Of a stretch of DNA of 64,000 nt, positions 37,618 through 45,530 are shown in pieces; positions within the stretch are counted from its first letter, which is position 1; each line of letters begins with the position of its first letter. A program made the translations under genes and the position numbers. The stretch comes from Chitinophagaceae bacterium (GTDB lineage: Bacteria > Bacteroidota > Bacteroidia > Chitinophagales > Chitinophagaceae): NCBI GenBank assembly GCA_947447825.1, contig CANFLL010000001.1, positions 124,001 to 188,000 on the forward strand, in the 5' to 3' direction. The notes beneath the pieces were generated by a model. The model worked only from the letters and a program-made list of their open reading frames with translations, was not told the origin of the DNA and did not search any database.

Positions 37618-39875
37618 TAAAAAAAACGCTCTCCTTTACATTGGGTCTAATTCTATTGCTAACAAGTAACTGCTCTTTTGCCCAAACTTCTACACTCGTC
37701 TCGTTAGATTCCACTGGAAAGTTGGCTTATAAAGCTGATGCAAAAGGTAATACTGTTCCAGACTTTAGTGGGGTAGGTTATAAAAATGGAGAGGTCGCCA
37801 TCCCCACTGTTGCAGTGGTAAAAACTGTTTATCCTGTTGCTGGAGATAATTTAGCCACTATCCAAAATGCAATCAACGAAGTAGCTAAACTTCCAATTGG
37901 TGCGGATGGTTTTAGAGGAGCAATTCTTTTTAAAAAAGGATTCTATCCTGTTTCTGATACCATAAAAATCAGTGCAAGTGGTATCGTTTTGCGAGGAGAG
38001 GGTACAGACACTACCAAAGGAACTCGTTTTCATGCTACTTCGCTTAAACAATATGCGCTTTTTAGTTTTGCAGGAACAGGTGGTATTAGTCAATCAGGTT
38101 CAAAAAAATATACTACAGACGCTTACATTCCTTATGGATGTAATCAGTTGACGGTTTCTAGTAACAACAATAATTTTAAAATAGGCGATTCTATTTTAAT
38201 CCAAAGAATCCCAGATTCTAACTGGATAAATATGTTAACAATGGCGCAATGGGGTTGGGTATATACTGGTTACGGTGTTTCGTACCAAAGAAAGGTAACT
38301 GCTGTAAATGGAAATACCCTCACTTTCGATGCGCCAATGGTAGACATTATTGATACTGCCTACGCTAAATGTTTGGTGGGAAAATATAAGTCTGCCCGAA
38401 TGCAACAATGTGGTTTGGAGAATATGTGCCTAACCTCAGCCTATACTTCCGACACTGCCGAAAACCATGCTTGGGATGCGGTAGATATAGACAATGCCCA
38501 AAACTGTTGGGTGCGTAATGTGGATGCCTACTATTTTGGTTATTCGAACGTGATGATGTATGCCGGAGCTAGCTGGATTACGGTAGATAGTTGCAAAATG
38601 ATTGACCCAAAATCACAAATTACTGGCGAGAGACGTTACTCATTCAACATTAGTGGACAGCGTTGTTTGGTTAAAAATTGCTTTACCAGAAATGGCCGTC
38701 ATGATTTTGTAACAGGCAGTAGAAATCCTGGCCCCAATGTTTTTTATAATAGTAAGGCCACCAAACAGCAAGCCGATATTGGCCCACATCAACGGTGGGC
38801 CACAGGTACTTTGTACGATAATATTGTGAGTAATGGAAGTCAGAATATTCAAAACAGAGAAAGCTATGGTTCTGGTCATGGTTGGGCTGGCGCACAAATT
38901 ATGTTCTGGAATTGTACAGCAAAAGACATGATTTTACAAGATCCAGAAGGCGATGCTACAAATTGGGCTATTGGTTGCACGGCAAACATTACAAATGTGG
39001 GAGGCTTGGCAACGGAACCTTATGGCATTGTAGAATCCAAAAACAAGCCCATCGTTTCTATTCCAAGTTTGTATATGAAGCAGTTAAATCAGCGGCTAAA
39101 TATTGGCAACAAAAAAGCACAGAACATCTCTTTCGATACCCTCGCCACTAAGGCATTGGGAGATTCTGATTTTACCCCTACTTGTGCAGCTAGTTCTGCT
39201 TTGCCCATCACTTTTACCAGCATGAATCCATCGGTTGCTACTATTGTTAATGGGCAAATTCATTTTGTGGGTGTTGGTACTGCCATCATTAATGCTTCAC
39301 AAAAAGGAGATACTACTTTTACTGCTGCGCCCGTTTATGGGCAGTTGCTTACTGTGGTGAAATCTTTACCTATTCAATTAAAAAATATCAGTGCTACCCT
39401 AAAATCGAATAGCACACTAATTAATTGGGAAATGGCGAATGAAGTTGGCATTATTAGCTATAAGATAGAGAAAAGTTCTAATGGCAAAAGCTTTTCGGTG
39501 ATAGGTTCTTTACCTTCCATCAAAATAAATCTTTATTCTTTTTCGGATGCTTCTCCAAGCAATTTTTCCTATTATAGAGTGAAAGTTTTATTGGCTGATG
39601 GAACTTTTTTCTATAGCAAAATAGTTTTCGTCACTACAAATAATCATTCAGTTAAAATCTATCCTAATCCAGTTTCTAATGAATTGAAGGTAGAAGGCTT
39701 GAGTGGGAAATCTACTTTGCGCATCATAAATCTGTTAGGAAAAACTTTATTGGTTAAAACGGTATCATCAAATAACTACACATTTGATATTTCTAACTTG
39801 AAAGCGGGTAGTTATACCTTGCAAGTTTCAAATGAAGTAGCGGGCATCTCTTCCATAAAAATTACTAAGAATTAA
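37614..39875 (+). CDS. T9SS-secreted right-handed beta-helix protein 1 (lyase-like)
   Basis: The 753-aa protein has a signal peptide (to about residue 23), then the block DFSGVGYKNGEVAIPTVAVV with GDNLATIQNAI and RGAILFKKGFY...GIVLRGEG, typical of the Pectate_lyase_3 / beta-helix superfamily. A repeat-rich region follows, then an MBG/Ig-like segment (about 505-585, ISFDTLATKALGDSDF) and a type A T9SS sorting domain (about 680-753, IYPNPVSNELKVEGLSGK ... LKAGSYTLQVSN). Polysaccharide lyase or hydrolase activity is inferred from fold and neighbours. The next gene is a tandem paralogue starting at the very next base. Confidence 0.85.
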   Translation: MIKKTLSFTLGLILLLTSNCSFAQTSTLVSLDSTGKLAYKADAKGNTVPDFSGVGYKNGEVAIPTVAVVKTVYPVAGDNLATIQNAINEVAKLPIGADGFRGAILFKKGFYPVSDTIKISASGIVLRGEGTDTTKGTRFHATSLKQYALFSFAGTGGISQSGSKKYTTDAYIPYGCNQLTVSSNNNNFKIGDSILIQRIPDSNWINMLTMAQWGWVYTGYGVSYQRKVTAVNGNTLTFDAPMVDIIDTAYAKCLVGKYKSARMQQCGLENMCLTSAYTSDTAENHAWDAVDIDNAQNCWVRNVDAYYFGYSNVMMYAGASWITVDSCKMIDPKSQITGERRYSFNISGQRCLVKNCFTRNGRHDFVTGSRNPGPNVFYNSKATKQQADIGPHQRWATGTLYDNIVSNGSQNIQNRESYGSGHGWAGAQIMFWNCTAKDMILQDPEGDATNWAIGCTANITNVGGLATEPYGIVESKNKPIVSIPSLYMKQLNQRLNIGNKKAQNISFDTLATKALGDSDFTPTCAASSALPITFTSMNPSVATIVNGQIHFVGVGTAIINASQKGDTTFTAAPVYGQLLTVVKSLPIQLKNISATLKSNSTLINWEMANEVGIISYKIEKSSNGKSFSVIGSLPSIKINLYSFSDASPSNFSYYRVKVLLADGTFFYSKIVFVTTNNHSVKIYPNPVSNELKVEGLSGKSTLRIINLLGKTLLVKTVSSNNYTFDISNLKAGSYTLQVSNEVAGISSIKITKN

Positions 39876-42161
39876 ATGAAACATATTTTAAAACTTTCGC
39901 TTCTATTGGCTTTCTTCACTTTGGCCAGCATGTCCTTTTCTCAAACTACACCGTTGGTTTCTATTGATACTACCACAGGGAAGTTGACTTATACTCCTGA
40001 TGCTAAAGGCAACACCCTCCCAGATTTTAGTGGTGTGGGCTACATGAATAGCGAAGTAGCTATTCCTACTGTTGCAGTGGTGAAAACGGTTTATCCCGTG
40101 GCAGGAGATAATTTGGCAAACATTCAAAACGCCATCAATCAAGTGGCTGCCATGCCTTTGGGTGCAGATGGTTTTAGGGGGGCCATTCTTTTTAAAGCAG
40201 GTCTATACAACATCAGTGATTCTATAAAAATTAATACTAGCGGAATTGTACTAAGGGGCGAAGGAAAAGATACCATAACCGGAACTCGTTTCAATGCCTC
40301 TTCGCTTACTCAATATTCCCTTATCAATTTTAATGGAGCCGGTACAACCTCACCGGTAAAATCTACGTTGGTAAATATCACAGATACTTATGTGCCTATT
40401 GGGAGTAAAAAACTTACGTTGGCTACCAATAATTTTAAGGTGGGAGATTCCATCTTAATCACCCGCACACCCAATACTGCATGGATTAATTTAATAAAAA
40501 TGGATCTTTGGGGATGGACAAGCAAAGTGGGCATTGTGAGTTATATTAATAAAGTAACTGCCGTAAATGGAAACTCTATCACACTCGATGCACCGATGGT
40601 TGACGTGATAGATACTACTTATGCTACAGGAACAGTTTCGCGCTATAAAGCCAAATGGGCATCACAATGTGGTGTAGAAAATATGTGTATCACTTCAAAT
40701 TATATAAACGATACTGCAGAAAACCATGGATGGGATGCGGTAGAATTTGATAATTTTAAGAATGGTTGGGTACGAAATGTAGATGTATATTATTTTGCTT
40801 ATTCTGCTGTACAAATCAATTCAACTTCTGCTTGGATTACCGTAGATAGTTGCAAAATGATTGATGCAAAGTGTACACGTCTTTCTGGTTTTTCTTTCCA
40901 CTATGAAGGTCAAAGATGCCTTACCAAAAACTGTTGGACTCGCAATGGCAACCATGATTATGTAATTGGCAGCCGCGATTGTGGGCCAAATGTGTTTGTA
41001 AATAGCGTTGCCACCAAACAACAAATGGTTATTGGACCGCACCTGAAGTGGGGTACTGGCTGTTTGTTCGATAACATTACGAGTGATGACACCCAAGAAG
41101 TAATTAACCGATCTAATTCGGGTAGTGGCACAGTAGGGCAAGGATGGGGAGGAGCGCAAATTTGTTATTACAATTGTACTGCTCCTTCCATTGCAGTTCA
41201 AGATATTCCTGGCGATGAGCGCAATTGGGCAATAGGTTGTGTAGCTTTTCCTAAGGGTGGCGATGGCATTACAAACAAAGGAAATAAAAATGCTATTGAA
41301 TCTATTGGAGATACCAGTTCTTGCAATCGCCACATTACCCTTATTCCTAGTTTGTTCAACGCTCAACTGGCTGACAGAATTGGGATTTATAAAAAAACAC
41401 CACAACTTATTTCTTTCGATACCCTCGCCACTAAGGCATTGGGTGACAACGATTTTACCCCTACTTGTGCAGCTAGTTCTGCTTTGCCCATCACTTTTAC
41501 CAGCATGAATCCGTCGGTTGCCACTATTGTTAATGGGCAAATTCATGTTGTGGGTGTTGGTACTGCCATTATTAATGCTTCTCAAAAAGGAGATACCGCT
41601 TTTACTGCTGCGCCCGTTTATGGGCAGTTGCTTACGGTAGTAAAATCTTTGCCTATTCAATTAAAAAATATCAGTGCTACCCTAAAATCGAATGCTGTTT
41701 TAGTAGATTGGACTGTTTCAAATTCGTCAAGCATTAAGCAATTCATCATCGAGCGTAGCAATACAGGCAATGGCTTTTCGGCTATTGGCAGTGTTTCTTC
41801 AATCAATAAATATTCTTTTTCTTTTGCTGATTTATTGCCTATTAATATGGCTTATTATCGGATAAAGATGGTTGGCATTGATGGAAGCATCACTTACAGC
41901 AATAGTTTATTGGTAGAAAAAGAAACAAATAAAGGCATCAGTATCTATCCAAATCCTATTAATAGTCATTTGAGTATTGCAGGATTGGGCGGTAAATCAA
42001 ATCTTAAAATTATAAATGCAGAAGGGAAGAAAGTGTTTGAGCAAAGCACAACTGCCAATAATTTAACCATCAGTTTGAGCGGTTTAAAAGCGGGGGTTTA
42101 TTTTCTTTCTGTTGAAGATGAGTTGGGTAGAATTAAGATTAAAAGATTTATTAAAGAATAA
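39876..42161 (+). CDS. T9SS-secreted right-handed beta-helix protein 2 (paralogue)
   Basis: The 761-aa protein has the same plan as its upstream neighbour: signal peptide, DFSGVGYMNSEVAIPTVAVV block, beta-helix, MBG/Ig-like segment and a type A sorting domain (IYPNPINSHLSIAGLGGK ... LKAGVYFLSVED). The ATG directly follows the stop of copy 1. Most of the protein differs clearly from copy 1, but about 282 bp encoding the Ig-like segment are about 94% identical, indicating exchange between the copies. The two proteins may act on different parts of the same polymer. Confidence 0.85.
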   Translation: MKHILKLSLLLAFFTLASMSFSQTTPLVSIDTTTGKLTYTPDAKGNTLPDFSGVGYMNSEVAIPTVAVVKTVYPVAGDNLANIQNAINQVAAMPLGADGFRGAILFKAGLYNISDSIKINTSGIVLRGEGKDTITGTRFNASSLTQYSLINFNGAGTTSPVKSTLVNITDTYVPIGSKKLTLATNNFKVGDSILITRTPNTAWINLIKMDLWGWTSKVGIVSYINKVTAVNGNSITLDAPMVDVIDTTYATGTVSRYKAKWASQCGVENMCITSNYINDTAENHGWDAVEFDNFKNGWVRNVDVYYFAYSAVQINSTSAWITVDSCKMIDAKCTRLSGFSFHYEGQRCLTKNCWTRNGNHDYVIGSRDCGPNVFVNSVATKQQMVIGPHLKWGTGCLFDNITSDDTQEVINRSNSGSGTVGQGWGGAQICYYNCTAPSIAVQDIPGDERNWAIGCVAFPKGGDGITNKGNKNAIESIGDTSSCNRHITLIPSLFNAQLADRIGIYKKTPQLISFDTLATKALGDNDFTPTCAASSALPITFTSMNPSVATIVNGQIHVVGVGTAIINASQKGDTAFTAAPVYGQLLTVVKSLPIQLKNISATLKSNAVLVDWTVSNSSSIKQFIIERSNTGNGFSAIGSVSSINKYSFSFADLLPINMAYYRIKMVGIDGSITYSNSLLVEKETNKGISIYPNPINSHLSIAGLGGKSNLKIINAEGKKVFEQSTTANNLTISLSGLKAGVYFLSVEDELGRIKIKRFIKE

Positions 42162-42193
42162 TAGGCTGGATTTGGTAGAAAAATGTCTATATC

Positions 42194-42352
42194 CGAGACC
42201 TCGGATACGATAAACGAGACCTCGGATGCGACAACCGAGACCTCGGATACGACAACCGAGACCTCGGATGCGACAACCGAGACCTCGGATACGACAAAAG
42301 AGACCTCGGATACGATAAAAGAGACCTCAAATATGACATCCGAAACCTAGGT
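42194..42352. repeat. Tandem array D, eight 21-bp palindromic units
   Basis: Units of CGAGACCTCGGATACGACAA type repeat every 21 bp; the palindrome ATCCGAGACCTCGGAT sits at each unit junction. The last two units are degenerate (AGAGACCTCAAATATG, CGAAACCTAGG). It lies within the carbohydrate locus, 31 bp before sulfatase 2, and may influence transcription or message structure there. Confidence 0.92.
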
Positions 42353-42383
42353 AGCAAGATTTTAAAAGTAAAATATAGAAAAA

Positions 42384-43997
42384 ATGAAGATGAAACGGTT
42401 ATTGGTTATTGCAATGGGTATGGTTGTTTCGGTAAATACTATTGCGCAGGAACAAAAAAAGCCCAATGTGCTGTTCATTGCCATCGATGATTTGAAACCT
42501 ATTTTGGGTTGCTATGGCGATAAAATAATTAAGACCCCAAACATTGACCGATTGGCAAAGATGGGGACTGTTTTTATGAGCAATTATTGTCAGCAAGCTG
42601 TTTGTGGCCCCACTCGTGCTAGTTTGATGACGGGCAAAAGGCCAGATTATACCAAGGTTTGGGATTTACAAACGCCTATGCGCAACGTTAATCCAGATAT
42701 TTTGAGCTTGCCGCAATACCTAATTACCCAAGGATATTCTACGCAGGGAATAGGAAAAATTTATGATTCGAGAGACGTAGATAAGGATTTGGATAAGCCA
42801 TCTTGGAGCATTCCTTACTATAAAAATGCCGATGAGTATTACGATAAAGCAACAGGATTGCCAGTAAATGTGGAATATCAATCAGCAGAATCTAAAAAAC
42901 AAGCGGCTAAGTTTACGGCGGAAGCTGAAGCAAAAGGGCTGAAAGGAAAGGAGCTAAAACAATATATTAATGAACGTGTGCGCCCCACAACTGAATGTTT
43001 GGATGTGCCAGATAATGCCTACGAAGATGGCGCAAACGCTTTGAAGGCAAAGGATGTGCTGATTAATTTGAGCAAAACACCTATGCAACCTTTCTTTTTT
43101 GCAGTAGGTTTTCATAAGCCGCATCTTCCGTTTGTATCTCCTAAAAAATATTGGGATTTGTACAATAGGGAAGAAATGCCGGTGGCAAAGTTTCAGGAAA
43201 AATCGAAGAACGGGGTAGATATTGCCTATCATAGTGCTTCGGAAATGAGGTTATACACCGACATTCCTGAATTACTTTCTTTCACCGATCAAAAGCCTTT
43301 TGGCATTTCTTTGCCGTTGGCGAAACAAAAAGAATTGATTCATGGCTATTATGCCGCTGTTTCGTACACTGATGCACAAGTGGGAATCTTATTGAATACA
43401 TTAGATTCTTTGGGACTGACAAAAAACACAGTTATAGTTCTTTGGGGCGATCATGGATGGCATTTGGGCGACCATAATTTGTGGTGCAAACACACCAACT
43501 TTGAGCAAGCAACGCATTCACCTTTAATATTTGCTGCACCAGACTATAAAGCAGGAAGTTCCTTTTCGATGACGGAACATGTTGATATTTTCCCTACCGT
43601 TTGCGAATTGGCAGGCGTGAAAATACCTGAAGTGGTGGATGGAAAAAGCCTAGTGCCGATTATGAAAAATAAGAAAGCGAAGGTTATAGAATATGCGGTA
43701 AGCCAATATCCGAGAAGTGGACCACAAATAGAAAAGGGCAGATTGGGTTATGATAAGGCGGAATATATGGGTTATTCGATACGGGATAACCGTTACCGAT
43801 TTACAATTTGGATGGATAAAGGCTTTAGGAGCACGCAACCTTTTAAGAAGGAATTGGTAATTGGGACAGAATTGTATGACTATAAAGTAGATCCTCTAGA
43901 AACGACAAATGTTTACAAGGATGCAAAATATGCGGCCATCTCGAAAGAATTGGAAGGCAAAATGATTAATTATTTTAAAGCACACGAAACAAAATAG
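42384..43997 (+). CDS. Secreted S1-type sulfatase 2
   Basis: The 537-aa protein is a paralogue of sulfatase 1 and shares most motifs: KPNVLFIAIDDLKPILGCYG, formylglycine Cys74 in QAVCGPTRASLMTGKRPD, KPHLPFVSPKKYWDLY and LWGDHGWHLGDHNLWCKH. The signal peptide ends near residue 21 (TIAQ). It lacks the Lys/Asp-rich insert of copy 1, with a different Lys/Glu-rich segment (AEAEAKGLKGKELKQ) nearby. Two related sulfatases may remove sulfate at different positions. Only 3 bp separate it from the DUF1961 gene, so the two are co-transcribed. Confidence 0.93.
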   Translation: MKMKRLLVIAMGMVVSVNTIAQEQKKPNVLFIAIDDLKPILGCYGDKIIKTPNIDRLAKMGTVFMSNYCQQAVCGPTRASLMTGKRPDYTKVWDLQTPMRNVNPDILSLPQYLITQGYSTQGIGKIYDSRDVDKDLDKPSWSIPYYKNADEYYDKATGLPVNVEYQSAESKKQAAKFTAEAEAKGLKGKELKQYINERVRPTTECLDVPDNAYEDGANALKAKDVLINLSKTPMQPFFFAVGFHKPHLPFVSPKKYWDLYNREEMPVAKFQEKSKNGVDIAYHSASEMRLYTDIPELLSFTDQKPFGISLPLAKQKELIHGYYAAVSYTDAQVGILLNTLDSLGLTKNTVIVLWGDHGWHLGDHNLWCKHTNFEQATHSPLIFAAPDYKAGSSFSMTEHVDIFPTVCELAGVKIPEVVDGKSLVPIMKNKKAKVIEYAVSQYPRSGPQIEKGRLGYDKAEYMGYSIRDNRYRFTIWMDKGFRSTQPFKKELVIGTELYDYKVDPLETTNVYKDAKYAAISKELEGKMINYFKAHETK

Positions 43998-44000
43998 AAG

Positions 44001-44714
44001 ATGAAAAGAATACTTATTTGGGCGGCATTGTTATTTACTACCTCGGCATTTGCACAGGATATAGCCAAAGGAAAATTGGTGTACTCGAACAAAATGTCGA
44101 GCGAAAAAGACCTGAAAGGCTGGGCACTAGAAGGAAAAGCCAATGTGGAATTTAAGGATGGATGGATGCACATGTACTCTCCAAACGAAGAAAGTCATCA
44201 TGTTTATTGGTGTCCGAAAGATTTTCCTGCCAATTTTATTGCTGAATGGGATGCACAGAATTATAAAATAGATGCGGGCTTGTGTATCATTTTCTTTTGT
44301 GCCAAGGGATTGCATGGAGAAGACATTTTTGATTCTTCGATGCCCAAAAGAACCACAGGCGATTTTGAAGATTACATACGTGGTGCCATGAATTGTTACC
44401 ATGTTTCCTATTATGCCAACGGTAGGGATAAGCCGGGAAGATTGATTGCCAACTTGCGGAAGAATGCAGGTTTTCATTTGATAGAATCAAGCGAACCGGG
44501 TATTCCGATTAGCTACACGGGTGTAAATCATTTAAAAATAATTAAGAATGGTGCATCAGTAAAGATGTTTGTGGATGGAAGAAAAATAATTGATTGGGTG
44601 GATGATGGCAAAAAATACGGACCAATACTAGGCGAAGGAAAAATTGGTTTCAGGCAGATGCAATGGACACACTTTGCCTACAGAAACTTTAAGGTTTGGG
44701 AAATAGCTAAGTAA
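44001..44714 (+). CDS. Secreted DUF1961-family protein
   Basis: The 237-aa protein has a signal peptide (to about FAQD, residue 20) and one DUF1961 domain with ConA-like fold features: HHVYWCPKDFPANFIAEWD, LCIIFFCAKGLHGEDIFD, MNCYHVSYYANGRDKPG, NLRKNAGFHL. The family occurs next to polysaccharide-degrading genes; binding or lyase/hydrolase roles have been suggested but I cannot assign one. It is tightly linked to sulfatase 2. Confidence 0.85.
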   Translation: MKRILIWAALLFTTSAFAQDIAKGKLVYSNKMSSEKDLKGWALEGKANVEFKDGWMHMYSPNEESHHVYWCPKDFPANFIAEWDAQNYKIDAGLCIIFFCAKGLHGEDIFDSSMPKRTTGDFEDYIRGAMNCYHVSYYANGRDKPGRLIANLRKNAGFHLIESSEPGIPISYTGVNHLKIIKNGASVKMFVDGRKIIDWVDDGKKYGPILGEGKIGFRQMQWTHFAYRNFKVWEIAK

Positions 44715-44787
44715 GTTGAAAGTCGTAAGTGAAAAGTTGAAAGTCGTAAGTCGTAAGTCGAAAGACGTAAGTCAGAAGTTAGAAAGG
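44715..44787. repeat. Short tandem array G, three 21-bp units
   Basis: GTTGAAAGTCGTAAGT begins at 44715 and again at 44736, and a variant GTCGAAAGACGTAAGT at 44757; a degenerate fourth unit begins at 44778. The spacing is exactly 21 bp. It lies between the DUF1961 gene and the RidA-like gene. Confidence 0.8.
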
Positions 44788-44833
44788 CATTATATTTTTG
44801 ACGCTTGACTTTAAACTTCTTATAAAAAAATAT

Positions 44834-45283
44834 ATGAAAGGGAAAAATTGTTTACTGGGAGTCATGGTTTTGCTTTTATCGGCTTGCTGTAGCCATAAAA
44901 TGAAAGGTGGCTTCACGAAGGAGTTCATTCATCCTGGCAAAGGATACACCAAGGCAATTGTGGTTACTGTTCATCATTCTAAAACTATTTATCTATCAGG
45001 ATTAACGGGAGAGGGGACAGATTTGGCTTCTCAAACAAGATCTACTTATAACCATATAAAAGAAGAACTAGACTCGGCAGGTGCTTCAATGAAGGATATT
45101 GTGAAAATGAATACCTATATCGTAAACATGAATGCCGACAAAGTGGCAATATTTAGAGGAATAAGAAAAGAGGTATTGGGAGAACAAACTATGCCCGCAA
45201 GCACACTACTAGGTGTTCAATCATTGGCTGATAGTGATAAACTGATAGAGATAGAAGCGGTTGCAGTGGTTAGAAAAAAGTAA
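44834..45283 (+). CDS. RidA-family lipoprotein lacking the key arginine
   Basis: I start at ATG 44834 (MKGKNCLLGVMVLLLSACC), which gives a lipoprotein signal with lipobox LSAC; an upstream TTG would bury it. The 149-aa protein then carries the RidA fold (IYLSGLTGEGTDLASQTRST, LDSAGASMKDIVKMNTYIV, TMPASTLLGVQSL, LIEIEAVAVV). In active RidA the motif is PAR; here it is PAS, so the catalytic arginine that binds the imine substrate is missing. Together with export to the envelope this suggests a function other than cytosolic enamine deamination. Confidence 0.82.
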   Translation: MKGKNCLLGVMVLLLSACCSHKMKGGFTKEFIHPGKGYTKAIVVTVHHSKTIYLSGLTGEGTDLASQTRSTYNHIKEELDSAGASMKDIVKMNTYIVNMNADKVAIFRGIRKEVLGEQTMPASTLLGVQSLADSDKLIEIEAVAVVRKK

Positions 45284-45489
45284 GTTAGAAAGTATAAAAT
45301 CTTTTCATTGCAACTTAGTTGTGTTACAAAAAAGTGCAATAGAATAAAACAAAGTAAACTAACGATTAAAGTGCCAATTGTTAATTCCAAACAGATGATA
45401 ATCCACATTCTTTCCTATTGTACTTATTGGTGAAAATCCCCTTGATAAGTACTAAAAATTTTCATAAACAAAAATTAATCTCGCTACCT

Positions 45490-45497
45490 TACCTTCG
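45490..45497 (+). promoter_or_regulatory. Probable -7 element of rpsA
   Basis: TACCTTCG differs from TAnnTTTG by one base and is followed by CAGCCC, a common start-site context in the phylum. It lies 33 bp before the rpsA start. Confidence 0.45.
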
Positions 45498-45530
45498 CAG
45501 CCCGAAATAAAAAAAGTCGGGTTATTTATC

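Noticed and set aside
40821-41660. 279-codon frame antisense to the second lyase-like gene
   Set aside because: It is a shadow of a well-supported gene with signal peptide, conserved domain and sorting tail.
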